From: Desulfopila inferna
GTDB taxonomy: Bacteria > Desulfobacterota > Desulfobulbia > Desulfobulbales > Desulfocapsaceae
Assembly: GCF_016919005.1 (NCBI RefSeq)
Contig: NZ_JAFFQE010000001.1
Span: 186,001-250,000, forward strand
Length of the DNA: 64,000 bases
Direction: 5' to 3'
A program made the position numbers and the translations under genes. The notes beneath the pieces are model-generated. The model saw only the letters and a list, made by a program, of their open reading frames with translations. It was not told where the DNA came from and made no database searches. Positions 1 through 9,256 of the stretch are shown in pieces (within the stretch, counting starts at the first letter, position 1; every line of letters begins with the position of its first letter).

Positions 1-24
1 GAAAACATGATGTGATCCGGGAAA

Positions 25-717
25 TCATAGTAGAGAATCTTTGAAGATATACTGCAGAGACTGAAGATTGTCATCCAGTTCAAGATAGAGAATCTGCGCC
101 AGACAATTGAGAATCACGATGGCATTCCTGTCTGCATCTTTTCTCGAGGCTTTTCGTATCCTCTCCAGAATACCGCTGTTTACGACTTCTATTTTGCTGT
201 AGTAGGCTTTGACGTTTTCGAGATGGAAATCACTGGCGCCGCTATCCAGATGAATAAAATATTGGCGGAGCAGGTAGACTGAAATGGATCTGAACATTGA
301 TTCGTCGACTGTCGCAAAGGGCAGATGAAACCGGGCCATCGGCTTTAAAATATCCATGATGGGGCAGCCGCTGGTGGCCATAATAATTCCCATTATAGAG
401 CTCAGTCCCTCTTGTACGATGGTATTCTTGGAGATAACGCGTTCAGCTGTGGTACAGGAGACGTGACAGGATTCATAGGAAGCGGTATCGGTGAATGCGC
501 TTACAAGTTCCGAGAGATTGGCGGCTATGGGACAGTGCTGGTTTTCTTCAAGCGAGAGAGGGCAGCAAGAGCACTGGTTGCTGGAAAGTCTGGACCAGTC
601 TGCAAAAATGTCGGTCCCGGGAATGAGCAGCAGCGTATTGTGGTCGATTTCTAGGGTAAATTTTTTTTTCTTACCGCGAGGAAAGGTAAAGCAATAGTCG
701 TAGTGTATGGATGCCAT
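25..717 (-). CDS. Cysteine-rich protein of unknown function
   Basis: I do not recognise this family. The protein is about 230 residues, with no signal peptide or membrane segment. It has a cysteine cluster near residues 45-65 (CSCCPL followed by another Cys) and further cysteines in CHVSC near residue 85, which suggests a bound metal or redox role. The C-terminal half looks helical. I chose the ATG at 717 over the in-frame TTG at 741 because AAGAGA lies at a suitable distance before it. It stands alone, reading toward the left window edge, with about 250 bp of non-coding DNA between it and the next gene. That it is a real gene rests on its length and on lacking any competing frame. Confidence 0.7.
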   Translation of the reverse strand: MASIHYDYCFTFPRGKKKKFTLEIDHNTLLLIPGTDIFADWSRLSSNQCSCCPLSLEENQHCPIAANLSELVSAFTDTASYESCHVSCTTAERVISKNTIVQEGLSSIMGIIMATSGCPIMDILKPMARFHLPFATVDESMFRSISVYLLRQYFIHLDSGASDFHLENVKAYYSKIEVVNSGILERIRKASRKDADRNAIVILNCLAQILYLELDDNLQSLQYIFKDSLL

Positions 718-967
718 ATTAACATTCTCTTTTCTGAACAAACACAGTTTAGTGCCTTACAATTGAAATACCACCACAACCAACACGTAACATAAAACGT
801 ATTAAAATTCGCGACGAACCCTTACACCCAATGCACTTATCCAGCTCAGCTGGGATAGTGCCTTACCCCTGCAAAACTGCCCATCTATTAGAATTTGTGA
901 GCCTGCCTCTATAGCCAAGGCTTTAATACACCTCAATGGGGTACTGTAAAGAGTCCATCTCAGCTGG

Positions 968-2518
968 CTAGAATTTAAACCACTTCTTCTTCGGTGAATA
1001 GATACATGAGGTATTTCGACCGCTTTCCTTGGCGGCGTAGAGGGCACTATCCGCTTTGCTGATCAGTTGGTTTTTGTCGAAATTGTCTTCAATTGCCGGC
1101 CTGCTACCGGCTACACCAAAACTTGCAGTAACCGCGTATTGCTCTCCGCCATCATCGAAGGAACTTTTTTCTATAGCCTGCCGTAGTTTTTCAGCAACGG
1201 TCAATGCCTCGCTTTCCTCCGTTTCGGGGAGAATAATAACGAATTCTTCACCGCCATAACGGGCCAGCACATCATATTTTCGCAGATGGTTTTTCAAGAC
1301 GCCGCAGAATTCTCTGAGAACGAAGTCACCTGCCTGATGGCCGTAATTATCGTTAAATTTCTTAAAATGGTCGATATCTGAGAAGACAATGGAGAGACAG
1401 TTGTCATTGCGTTCGGCCCGGCTTATCTCCTGATCCAGGATATTTTGGAAGTACCTGTGATTAAAGACGCCGGTCAATCCATCGACATTGGCAAGATTAT
1501 CCAGTATACGATTTTTTTCTTCAAGTTCTTTGGTTAAATTTTCGAGGGTCATTTTTGTTTGAATGAGCTGCTTGTTCATTTGGTCATAATCGAGGTTAAG
1601 CAGGCTCAAACGGATGTTGGCTTCCTGTAGAATATCCTGAATGGCACGGGTGTTTTTGATCTTCAGGCCAAAATAGTGGCCGGCCTTTTCCACCTGATTG
1701 TGGATATCATCAAGAATGGATTCGATATCGGCAGGGGAGATTTTAAGCAGTTTCCTGGCTTCCTTGCGGAATTGCCTGTGATAATCTTCAGGCTTTTCTG
1801 AATAGAGAATATTAATCAGGATATCGGAGAGATAGACGGCATTGATCATCTGCTTGAGTTTTGCGCTCTTACCTTCAAATCTATCTGGAGAGTGGTGATG
1901 CAGAATGGGCAGAAGCAGTGTTTCCGGGAAACCCCATTTCCTGGCGACTTCGAACCCGACGAAGCAGTGATTGGCCCCGATTACACTCTCTTCCGCAAGG
2001 ATGGTGTCATGCTGTTTGTCGGCAACTTCGTGGAGCACCCGATCATATTCTGCTGCGAAAGTGCGGGCAAAGATGAGCTCTCCCAGATTCTGTAAAAGTC
2101 CGGAGATAAATATCTCTTCTGTATCGGCTTCCTTCACCTTTTCGAGAATAAGCTTTGAGGCAACCGCGAGCGCCAGGGAGCGCTGCCAGAATTGTTCAAA
2201 ATTGAATTTGGAGGCATTACTGCCCGATTTAATGGAAAGAAAGGAAAAAGAGAGTACAAGGCTCCTGACCGCATTAGTGCCGAGAATCGATACGGCCTGA
2301 TGGATGGAGCCGATCTGTTGCGGAAAACTGTAGAACGCCGAATTAGATACCTTCAATATCTTGGCAGATAGGGAAATGTCTTTTGATATCAGTTCGGCAA
2401 TATCAGAAAGAGTGGTATCCTCCTTGGAAGTAAGGGTAATCAGCTTTGATGCCACCGTCGGCAGTGTTGGCAGATCTTCGGATCTCAGTACCTCTTTGAG
2501 GATATCTTTTTGCTTCAT
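968..2518 (-). CDS. HDOD-GGDEF signalling protein (putative diguanylate cyclase)
   Basis: Residues about 10-210 form an HDOD domain, beginning LPTLPTVASKLITL and containing the typical region SAKILKVSNSAFY. A coiled-coil linker follows (about 300-340, ending in EELEEKNRILDNLANVDGLTG), then a GGDEF domain with the active-site sequence GGEEF near residue 421. An RKYD I-site lies five residues before it, so product inhibition by cyclic di-GMP is possible. The catalytic motif is intact, so it probably makes cyclic di-GMP in the cytoplasm, with the HDOD part as sensor or partner-binding module. The start is supported by GGAGAG upstream of ATG. It is a single-gene unit; the input signal is not evident. 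Confidence 0.9.
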   Translation of the reverse strand: MKQKDILKEVLRSEDLPTLPTVASKLITLTSKEDTTLSDIAELISKDISLSAKILKVSNSAFYSFPQQIGSIHQAVSILGTNAVRSLVLSFSFLSIKSGSNASKFNFEQFWQRSLALAVASKLILEKVKEADTEEIFISGLLQNLGELIFARTFAAEYDRVLHEVADKQHDTILAEESVIGANHCFVGFEVARKWGFPETLLLPILHHHSPDRFEGKSAKLKQMINAVYLSDILINILYSEKPEDYHRQFRKEARKLLKISPADIESILDDIHNQVEKAGHYFGLKIKNTRAIQDILQEANIRLSLLNLDYDQMNKQLIQTKMTLENLTKELEEKNRILDNLANVDGLTGVFNHRYFQNILDQEISRAERNDNCLSIVFSDIDHFKKFNDNYGHQAGDFVLREFCGVLKNHLRKYDVLARYGGEEFVIILPETEESEALTVAEKLRQAIEKSSFDDGGEQYAVTASFGVAGSRPAIEDNFDKNQLISKADSALYAAKESGRNTSCIYSPKKKWFKF

Positions 2519-2602
2519 GATGCTCTCCAGGATAGGGAATGAATATACGCGCTAAGAGTAAGCTAATTTTTACTCTCGTTCAAGAGGGATAAATTTTTTA
2601 AA

Positions 2603-2646
2603 TAACTATTTCAGCAAGGAGCTCAAAATTGGGGATCTACCCTGAA
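2603..2646. repeat. Imperfect direct repeat, copy 1 (flanks kamA-like gene)
   Basis: A stretch beginning TAACTATTTCAGCAAGGAGC and ending CCTGAA recurs in diverged form at 3885-3927, in the same orientation, on the other side of the KamA-type gene. By eye about three quarters of the positions match. Confidence 0.5.
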
Positions 2647-2656
2647 AGTTAGCTTT

Positions 2657-3715
2657 TTAAAAGGTATCGACGGGCTCAGGATAGTGACAGATCTCCCCGG
2701 TATAGTTGGTAAAGCTGAGATCTGAGCCATGATTGATTATATATTCAGGAGTCAGTGGTATTTTGCCTTTTCCTCCCGGAGCATCAAGGGCAAAGGTGGG
2801 TATGGCCATCCCTGAAATGTGACCAATAAGATCCCGCATTATAGCTATGCCTTTTGCCGTTGGGGTACGGAAATGATTGGTTCCACACGTCAAATCCGTC
2901 TGAAAAAGGTAATACGGCTTAACGCGGATTTTAAGGAGATTAAGGAACAGGCGGCGGAGAATCTCGCTGCTGTCGTTTATTCCTTTGAGAAGAACTGTGT
3001 GGTTGCCCAGCGGAATTCCGCCGTCTGCCAGAAGATTGCAGGCGGTTTTCGCCTCTGCGGTTATCTCCAGGGGGTGATTGAAGTGGGTATTGATGTAGAG
3101 AGGGTGATACCGCTTCAGCATGTCGACAAGCTGCTTCGTAATCCGCATCGGAAGTGTCCCGGGAACCCTGGTGCCGATACGGAGCACTTCGATAGAGGGT
3201 ATTTCCCTGAGCCTGCGGAGTATATCTTCTAATTTATCATCTTCAAGGAGCAGAGGATCGCCTCCGGAGATAAGCACTTCCCGGATCTGCGGCGTAGCGC
3301 GCAAATAAAGATAACAGTCTTCAAGGGATTTGGCGGTAATCCGCATTTTTTCAGTTCCGACTTTTCTTTTGCGTGTACAGAATCGGCAATACATGGCGCA
3401 TCGATTAGTCACCAGAAAAAGTGCTCTGTCCGGATATTTATGAACCAGGTTATTCACCGGGCTGAGATTGTCTTCATCAAGAGGATCCGATATACCCACA
3501 GTGTCCTGAATTTCCAGGATATTCGGAACTGCCTGACGGCTCAGTGGGGCTCCGTGCTTTTGAATCAATTCTAAAAAATATGGATTAATCCGCATTGGAA
3601 ACGTTGCTATAACATCTTCTAATACGTTATTATCGCAATTTAAATGCTTTTGAAGATCGGCGAAAGTTGTTACACTTTGTCTGAGTATCTCTTGCCAGTT
3701 TTTCATGGAGGTCAT
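2657..3715 (-). CDS. KamA-family radical SAM protein (lysine 2,3-aminomutase-like)
   Basis: The radical SAM cluster motif CAMYCRFC (CxxxCxxC) lies near residue 106, followed by the TRKRKVG segment typical of lysine 2,3-aminomutases and GGDPLLL further on. At 352 residues it is the short form, close in length to EpmB (the EF-P lysine aminomutase) and shorter than clostridial KamA. No beta-lysine acetyltransferase (ablB) or epmA is adjacent, so I cannot tell whether it acts on free lysine, on a protein lysine or on another amino acid. The start is uncertain: a second ATG three codons in (3706) is equally possible, and neither has a clear Shine-Dalgarno sequence. It is flanked by imperfect direct repeats. 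Confidence 0.88.
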   Translation of the reverse strand: MTSMKNWQEILRQSVTTFADLQKHLNCDNNVLEDVIATFPMRINPYFLELIQKHGAPLSRQAVPNILEIQDTVGISDPLDEDNLSPVNNLVHKYPDRALFLVTNRCAMYCRFCTRKRKVGTEKMRITAKSLEDCYLYLRATPQIREVLISGGDPLLLEDDKLEDILRRLREIPSIEVLRIGTRVPGTLPMRITKQLVDMLKRYHPLYINTHFNHPLEITAEAKTACNLLADGGIPLGNHTVLLKGINDSSEILRRLFLNLLKIRVKPYYLFQTDLTCGTNHFRTPTAKGIAIMRDLIGHISGMAIPTFALDAPGGKGKIPLTPEYIINHGSDLSFTNYTGEICHYPEPVDTF

Positions 3716-3884
3716 TATGGTAGTGTACTTCTAGCTCAGCAGAGCTGGATATTTATCTTGGTGGTTGTAATTGAGCTGTTTGCTTTTTCTTTAAAGTACT
3801 TTCCGTTTTGCTGTTTTTAGTGGAAGACTTTTAGGAGCAATACACTAAAAAGTCAATGGACTCCTGAGCCAGCTTAACTTTTTG

Positions 3885-3979
3885 TAACTATTCAGCAAGA
3901 AGCTAAAAACCGGCAGTTTGCCCTGAACTATAACTGTTCAGCAGCGCTCCAGTTGTGCGCAGGTAAGCGCAGACTCCGA
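3885..3979. repeat. Imperfect direct repeat, copy 2, plus fragment shared with the 24.4-kb MITE
   Basis: Positions 3885-3927 match 2603-2646. The following 3958-3979 (22 nt) is identical to 24484-24505 inside the MITE-like element upstream of ung. The 372-bp gap between the kamA-like gene and malic enzyme therefore consists largely of repeat debris. I see no convincing promoter in it. Confidence 0.5.
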
Positions 3980-4087
3980 GCAGCCCGGAGAACTATAGTG
4001 TGCCTATGTTTTACGGGTTGATCGGGTGCAGATGGGATGCTGCTGAGGTTACCACTTTTTTATTGAATCGAGCATTGAGGATTATAC

Positions 4088-5830
4088 ATGGCGACTAATC
4101 AATACAGATTTAAATATGATGAATATGGAAATACCAGAGAAATCCTCGTCTACGACAGCGGTCCGTCCGTTCATGCGATAAGTTTTGTCAACAAGGGAAC
4201 GGCGTTCAACCTCAAAGAGAGAAAAATGCTCGGTCTCGAGGGTGTTCTGCCGCCATCTGTTCGTGATCTCGACAGCCAGGTCGAGGCGACCAAAGGCAAG
4301 GTTGAGGCGCGGCAGGACGATGTCGAAAAATTTCGGTTTATTCGCGAACTTTTTGATAGAAATGTTACCCTTGCTCATGCGGTCATAGAAAGCGATATAG
4401 AAAAATATATCGGTATTATTTATACACCTACCGTTGAACTGGCTGTACAGCAGTATTCTTCGATGTTCCGAAAGGCCAACGGCATACATTTATACCCCGG
4501 TAATATTAATAATGCCGAGGACATCCTCAGGAGATATGCTCATCGGGATATCAGGATCGCTGTAGTCACAGATAATCAGGGAGTCCTCGGGGTTGGTGAC
4601 CAGGGTGTCGGAGGAATTGCCATCTGTCTCGGCAAACTGATGCTCTACACTCAGGGTGCCGGAATAGCTCCCTGGCACTGTTTGCCGATATCGCTTGATG
4701 TCGGCACGAACAATGAATCGCTGCTGGCCGATAACGAATATTTAGGTTGGCGTCATGAGCGGCTCCAGGGGGAGGAATACCTCCAGTTTATCGGCAGGTT
4801 TGCCCGTGCATTCAGGAATGTTTTCCCCCATGCAATCTGTCAATGGGAGGATTTTACCAAGCAGAATGCCTTTTCCACCCGAGATGCTTTCAGTGATGAA
4901 CTGATTTCCTTCAATGAAGATATTCAGGGGACGGGAGCTATCGTGCTGGCATCTATCCTGACGGCCATGAAAATAAAAAGAGAAAAACTTACCGATCAGA
5001 TATTTCTGATTCATGGTGCCGGTACATGCGGAGTAGGTGTAGCCGAACAGCTCGAACTTGCTTTAATGGAAGAAGGCCTGTCTGCCGCCAAGGCCAAGGA
5101 GAGAATATTCGCCCTCGACTCAAAAGGCATAATCTATAAAGGGCGTCAATGTGAGCTGTATAAAAAGAGATATGCCAAGGATGTCAATCAATTCCCCTGG
5201 ATAAGGGAAAAAAACCTTCATCTTGAAGATATAATCGCCAAATCCGGCGCCACAGTCCTGGTCGGCACCTCGGGGCAGGGAGGATGTGTCGGCTGCTTTA
5301 CTCAGGAGGTGGTAGATGCAGTTGCCGGAAATACCTCCAGGCCCGTGATCCTGCCGCTCTCCAATCCTGAGTCTGTTATTGAAGCGCAGCCGCTGGATAT
5401 CTATAAGTGGACAAATGGCAGGGCCATTGTCGCCACAGGCAGCCCATTTTCACCATTTCATATTGACGGGAAGGTGTATACCACCAGGCAGGCCAGCAAT
5501 GTTCTGGTCTTTCCAGGCATAGGGTTAGGCATTCTGGCTTCCGGCGCAAAGGAAGTGCTTCCCCAATTTTTTACGGCTGCAGCCAGGGCGGTGTCCGATT
5601 GTGTAACACGAGACGAAATGGAAGAAGGCTGCCTTGTTCCCCGGCTTGCCGAGCTGAAAAATATTTCACTCAAAGTTGCACTTGCGGTGGCCATGAGTGC
5701 AGTAAGAGAAGGAGTAAGCAGACCTTGTGTATTTTCAGATTTCCAACATGAAAACGATGAGCAGCGAATGAAAAAGTTGATCCGCAAGATGCGCTGGGAA
5801 CCAGACTATCTGCCGCTTGTTGCTATGTAA
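4088..5830 (+). CDS. maeA: NAD(P)-dependent malic enzyme
   Basis: Oxidative decarboxylation of malate to pyruvate and CO2 in the cytoplasm. The 580-residue length fits the long malic enzyme family (N-terminal malic domain plus NAD-binding domain). The signature YTPTVELAVQQYSS is near residue 118, the metal/substrate region GVGDQGVGGI near 175, the FNEDIQGTGAIVL segment near 275, and the nucleotide-binding HGAGTCGVGVAEQ near 310. LSNPES near residue 425 is also typical. NAD rather than NADP use is suggested by resemblance to SfcA/MaeA but is not proven. GAGGA precedes the ATG. It is monocistronic. It would link dicarboxylates, which the dctPQM system in this window could import, to pyruvate. 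Confidence 0.93.
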   Translation: MATNQYRFKYDEYGNTREILVYDSGPSVHAISFVNKGTAFNLKERKMLGLEGVLPPSVRDLDSQVEATKGKVEARQDDVEKFRFIRELFDRNVTLAHAVIESDIEKYIGIIYTPTVELAVQQYSSMFRKANGIHLYPGNINNAEDILRRYAHRDIRIAVVTDNQGVLGVGDQGVGGIAICLGKLMLYTQGAGIAPWHCLPISLDVGTNNESLLADNEYLGWRHERLQGEEYLQFIGRFARAFRNVFPHAICQWEDFTKQNAFSTRDAFSDELISFNEDIQGTGAIVLASILTAMKIKREKLTDQIFLIHGAGTCGVGVAEQLELALMEEGLSAAKAKERIFALDSKGIIYKGRQCELYKKRYAKDVNQFPWIREKNLHLEDIIAKSGATVLVGTSGQGGCVGCFTQEVVDAVAGNTSRPVILPLSNPESVIEAQPLDIYKWTNGRAIVATGSPFSPFHIDGKVYTTRQASNVLVFPGIGLGILASGAKEVLPQFFTAAARAVSDCVTRDEMEEGCLVPRLAELKNISLKVALAVAMSAVREGVSRPCVFSDFQHENDEQRMKKLIRKMRWEPDYLPLVAM

Positions 5831-5832
5831 TT

Positions 5833-5849
5833 CCGGATATCCGGTTTTT
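5833..5849 (+). terminator. Weak terminator-like palindrome after malic enzyme
   Basis: The perfect palindrome CCGGATATCCGG, directly after the stop codon, is followed by TTTTT. The stem is only 4-5 bp, so termination efficiency is uncertain. Confidence 0.4.
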
Positions 5850-6308
5850 ATGATAGTCTTGAATAGTTGCGGGTTTGATTGTTTGGCAGGAATTTATCCG
5901 TTGGCTTTGGTCAATTATTTATAATTCTTTGGCATTTTGTAGCAGGGCGTGGTATTTCAGCTGAATATAACTGTGCTGGAGGTACCGGCTTATCAGCAGA
6001 ACCAATCTATTGATGGCATCATAAAAAGTCCCTGCACCCCAAGGGTATCCAAAGTACTTGCTTATCTCGGGTCTTCGCTACTTTCATCCAGCCATTCGGG
6101 GAACATAGCGAATTTTTGCACTATCATCATTTTAAAATATTTTTTTTTTGAAGAGATGGATTAACAATCATTCCAATAAATTGCCTTTTAAGCTATTATT
6201 TCGAGAGATTGTCCGGCAACCTGCGGACGGTATATAAGGGACTTAAACAGGGGTTCCAGACGAGAGGGAGAAACATTCAAGATAAGCTTTCAACAAGAGG
6301 TGAAAAAA
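5850..6308. other. Gene-free stretch before folD
   Basis: About 460 bp, AT-rich in its centre. A 71-codon open frame here has no ribosome-binding site or recognisable protein. A small hairpin (GTCCG/CGGAC, 6211-6228) and TATATAAGGG lie upstream of folD and may belong to its promoter or leader. I could not match it to the ZTP or tetrahydrofolate riboswitches. Confidence 0.4.
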
Positions 6309-7196
6309 ATGACAGCTAAAATTATCAGCGGTACTGAAGTAGCTAAGCAAATCAGGGAAGAACTGAAAGTAGAAATCGCCGAATTAAAAGAAAAGCACAA
6401 CATTATACCAGGTCTCGTGACCATCCTAGTAGGAGAAGATCCCGCTTCACAATCATATGTTGCTGCCAAGAACAAGACCGCGCATGCCATCGGTATCCAT
6501 TCCGAACAGATAACTTTAGATGCCGACACACCTGAAGACGAGCTTCTCGAGCTTGTAAGAAAATATAATTCTGATGATTCATGTAACGGCATCCTGGTCC
6601 AGTTACCTTTGCCCAAGCATATCAATGAAGGGTTGATCCTCAACGAAATCAATCCGGATAAAGATGTAGACGGATTTCACCCGGTCAATATAGGGAGAAT
6701 GGTACTGGGCGAGAAATGCTTTCTTCCCTGCACACCTCATGGTGTTCTCGAACTCCTGGCCAGAAGTGGTGTAGAGACCAGTGGTGCTGAGGTGGTGATC
6801 ATCGGAAGAAGCAACATCGTCGGCAAACCTATGGCAAACCTGATGATGCAGAAAAGAGAATCAGGAAATGCCACCGTCACCGTCTGCCATACCAGAACAA
6901 AAGATATGGCGGCTCACTGCCGCCGGGCCGATATAATTATTGCCGCCGTCGGTGTTCCGAAAATGGTAACCGCGGATATGGTCAAAGATGGTGTGGCTAT
7001 AATGGATGTAGGAGTGAACAGAATAGGCAAGACAGAATCAGGTAAAGCTATTCTTGCCGGAGATGTTGATTTCGACGCTGTTAAGGAAAAGGCCTCGGTC
7101 ATCACGCCCGTACCTGGTGGTGTCGGACCTATGACGATTACCATGCTTATGAAAAATACTCTGCAGTCTGCCAAAATGGCGGCAGGACTGATTTGA
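6309..7196 (+). CDS. folD: Bifunctional methylenetetrahydrofolate dehydrogenase/cyclohydrolase
   Basis: Interconverts 5,10-methylene-, methenyl- and 10-formyl-tetrahydrofolate. It serves C1 biosynthesis and, in organisms with the reductive acetyl-CoA pathway, the methyl branch. It is full length (295 residues). Recognisable are YVAAKNKTAHAIGI (the catalytic Lys region), QLPLPKHI, PDKDVDGFHPVNIG, PCTPHGVLELL, GRSNIVGKPMANLM (Rossmann loop) and PVPGGVGPMTITML near the end. I chose the ATG at 6309 because AAGAGGTGA sits just upstream, overlapping the alternative GTG at 6300. The acsV and acsD genes near the right end of the window make a Wood-Ljungdahl role plausible, though folD is not linked to them. 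Confidence 0.96.
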   Translation: MTAKIISGTEVAKQIREELKVEIAELKEKHNIIPGLVTILVGEDPASQSYVAAKNKTAHAIGIHSEQITLDADTPEDELLELVRKYNSDDSCNGILVQLPLPKHINEGLILNEINPDKDVDGFHPVNIGRMVLGEKCFLPCTPHGVLELLARSGVETSGAEVVIIGRSNIVGKPMANLMMQKRESGNATVTVCHTRTKDMAAHCRRADIIIAAVGVPKMVTADMVKDGVAIMDVGVNRIGKTESGKAILAGDVDFDAVKEKASVITPVPGGVGPMTITMLMKNTLQSAKMAAGLI

Positions 7197-7206
7197 TCAG
7201 ATAAAT

Positions 7207-7255
7207 AAAATCGTCCTGCGTTCAGCCGAAAGCGGCAGTTTTGCAGGGCGATTTT
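7207..7255. terminator. Bidirectional terminator between folD and dus
   Basis: AAAATCGTCCTGC pairs with GCAGGGCGATTTT across a loop that has its own small GCC/GGC stem. The A-run on one side and the T-run on the other suit convergent folD (+) and dus (-). Confidence 0.8.
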
Positions 7256-7303
7256 CATTCCCCCTATCTTTCCGCAGGAGTTTTCTCAACTCCTGTAACT
7301 TCT

Positions 7304-8248
7304 TCACACCTGCTGGTTCGACGCAAGATCTTTCATCAAGGTATGGAGTTCAGTAAATGATGAGCTCTCATATATTTGTTTACGTATTTGGGCGCTTCCT
7401 TTCATATGCTTAACATACCGGCCTATGTGATTTTTTATGACGGCGAGCAGGCGCTCCACATCCAGGTGTTGCTGCATCAGCTCAAGATGGCGGCTCGCTC
7501 CCTTGAAAATATCGGCTGGTAGGCCAGGACGCCCGTCCTCAGAAAAAACCCAAGGGTTCCCTAATGCACCTCTGCCGATCATGACACCGTCGCAGCCTGA
7601 AGTCCGTAATCGTTCCCGTGCCTCCTGAAAACTGCCGATATCACCGTTGCCGATAACCGGAAGGGATATTGCCTTTTTTACCTGCGCAACACACTCCCAA
7701 TCGGCAATACCGGTAAATCCCTGGCTCCAGGTGCGGCCATGAATTATTGCGGCAGCAGCACCGCATTCTTCAACCATTTTGGCGAAATCGACGCAGGATA
7801 TCGAGTGGGCATTGATACCTTTGCGAAATTTGACCGTTACCGGAGCCTCGCTGTTTTTGACAACCTCTCTGATAATTTTCTCAGCCAGCTCGGGTGTAGA
7901 CATTAAGGCGGCCCCCGCGCCTTTTTTGGTGACTTTTTTAACGGGGCACCCCATGTTGATATCGACAAGATCAGGAGAGAAGGAATTGAGAATCCCTGCA
8001 GCCTTGGCCATCATATAGACATCGGCACCAAAAAGCTGGAACGACACCGGCTTTTCTGCAGGAAAGGAGCTGAGCATCTGCAGCGTTTTTTTCTGCTGAT
8101 AAGCCAGGCCATGACAGCTGATCATTTCCGAGACGCACATTCCTGCGCCGAATTCCCGGCATAATAGCCGGAATGGTAAATCGCTGTAGCCGGCAAGTGG
8201 AGCGAGGACAAAAGGCGAAGAGAGTTGGATGTTGGCGATACTGAGCAT
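7304..8248 (-). CDS. dus: tRNA-dihydrouridine synthase (Dus family)
   Basis: FMN enzyme reducing uridines in the tRNA D-loop. N-terminal PFVLAPLAGYSDLPFR carries the family's substrate/FMN region. Near residue 97 is NMGCPVKKVTKKGAGAALM, whose Cys is the catalytic acid. VKFRKG, HGRTWSQGFTG, GNGDI and GCDGVMIGRGALGNPW continue the TIM-barrel flavin site. The length (314) fits DusB/NifR3-like enzymes; the exact subgroup is uncertain. It converges with folD and shares the terminator between them. The 370 bp upstream contain a composite inverted repeat and no gene. Confidence 0.93.
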   Translation of the reverse strand: MLSIANIQLSSPFVLAPLAGYSDLPFRLLCREFGAGMCVSEMISCHGLAYQQKKTLQMLSSFPAEKPVSFQLFGADVYMMAKAAGILNSFSPDLVDINMGCPVKKVTKKGAGAALMSTPELAEKIIREVVKNSEAPVTVKFRKGINAHSISCVDFAKMVEECGAAAAIIHGRTWSQGFTGIADWECVAQVKKAISLPVIGNGDIGSFQEARERLRTSGCDGVMIGRGALGNPWVFSEDGRPGLPADIFKGASRHLELMQQHLDVERLLAVIKNHIGRYVKHMKGSAQIRKQIYESSSFTELHTLMKDLASNQQV

Positions 8249-8533
8249 TATTTAAAAAGCAAGAAGAAAGGCGTTAATCTCGGACAAGGGTGCTTAAGTC
8301 AATTGCCGTAAGATCAGTGAACTCCTGACATCGATGGGTATTTAACCCGCAAAGATGATGGGGAGAGAGTTGGGCGAGGAACCTTTTAAACCATTATCCA
8401 TTAGCCATTAACAATTAGGCAGGTTCAGGATAGCTGCCGTCAGCATCATGTTACTCCTGGCAAACCGCCATAAAAAATGTGAGGTTGTCTCTATGGGGCT
8501 GGGCTATTATCCTGTTTCGCCGCCGCTGGTTTA

Positions 8534-8598
8534 GTGCCTGACGAATTATTTTCCTGGTATTTTAAAAAGCAATTCGTCTAAAGGCACTTGTCAGGCAC
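8534..8598. repeat. Composite inverted repeat between lptE and dus
   Basis: GTGCCTGACGAATT (8534-8547) is matched on the right by AATTCGTC (8571-8578) and, after a spacer, GTCAGGCAC (8590-8598). It lies downstream of lptE, the last gene of the rpsF operon, so it could act as a terminator or be a small repeat element. There is no clean T-run. The rest of 8249-8616 shows nothing recognisable. Confidence 0.5.
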
Positions 8599-8616
8599 GG
8601 CTGGGTTTGGGTGGTG

Positions 8617-9138
8617 CTAAAGCGTGGGCAGTTTTGTCAAAGTTTGCAGATAAATATCCTGGGAGAGTTCGTCAATAATGGTTTCAAGGGCTTTTTCTTC
8701 ACTGTCACGAGTGACTGAAGAATCTGCTGAAACCACATATTCTTCGGTGCGCAGCTGGTTTGGTTGCTGGAAGAGTATTTCCCCGGTCTCGATATCCTTG
8801 AGGATATATCTGACCCTAAGGAGAAGCTTGACCTCCTGAGTCGTGTTGTTTGCACCATAAGAGAGGCTCGGCAAGTCAATAGAGATAATTTCTCCGGCCA
8901 ATATCAGATCCGCGGAGGACCTGTCTTTCACAATATTCAAGGAATCACTCTTCTGGAACCACTGCAGCAACGATTGATAAATTTCTGATTCGAGCTGAAG
9001 CTCACTGGTCCTGTTTTTCCAGGAGGTGATATAGATGGATTTATCAGGCCCGGTATAAACGTAAGGATTTCTATAACCACAGGATACCACAATCAAAAGC
9101 ACGCCAATACATAAAAGAATAGAGATTTTGTTTTTCAA
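8617..9138 (-). CDS. lptE: LptE-like outer-membrane LPS-assembly lipoprotein
   Basis: Small lipoprotein with an N-terminal signal ending in the lipobox VVSC near residue 20, followed by an LptE-type domain (TSWKNRT, ELQLESEIYQSL, LILAGEI). In the family it plugs the LptD barrel and helps deliver lipopolysaccharide to the outer surface. Sequence similarity in this family is weak. The call rests on lipobox, size (173 residues) and position directly after leuS, a common arrangement. The start codon is TTG, supported by CGGAG at good spacing. It is the last gene of the rpsF-rpsR-DUF2232-rplI-dnaB-leuS operon. Confidence 0.75.
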   Translation of the reverse strand: MKNKISILLCIGVLLIVVSCGYRNPYVYTGPDKSIYITSWKNRTSELQLESEIYQSLLQWFQKSDSLNIVKDRSSADLILAGEIISIDLPSLSYGANNTTQEVKLLLRVRYILKDIETGEILFQQPNQLRTEEYVVSADSSVTRDSEEKALETIIDELSQDIYLQTLTKLPTL

Positions 9139-9256
9139 TTGTAAACTCCGTTAAGTTGTGACAACTATGATCAAATTACCAGAAATCGGTTTCTTCGCCA
9201 AAGAATGACCGAATGGTTGAGCGGTAGCGCTTATCCCCAGACAAACCTATCTAAAT

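Noticed and set aside
2819-3232. 137-codon frame opposite the KamA-type gene
   Set aside because: Antisense shadow of a gene with a clear radical SAM motif.
5949-6164. 71-codon frame upstream of folD
   Set aside because: AT-rich, lacks a ribosome-binding site and a recognisable protein.
6200-6308. Possible tetrahydrofolate or ZTP riboswitch ahead of folD
   Set aside because: Only one 5-bp hairpin is visible; the conserved cores of those riboswitches are not present.
9206-9240. tRNA-like stretch near the end of leuS
   Set aside because: A few bases resemble a D-arm, but no acceptor or anticodon stem closes around it.
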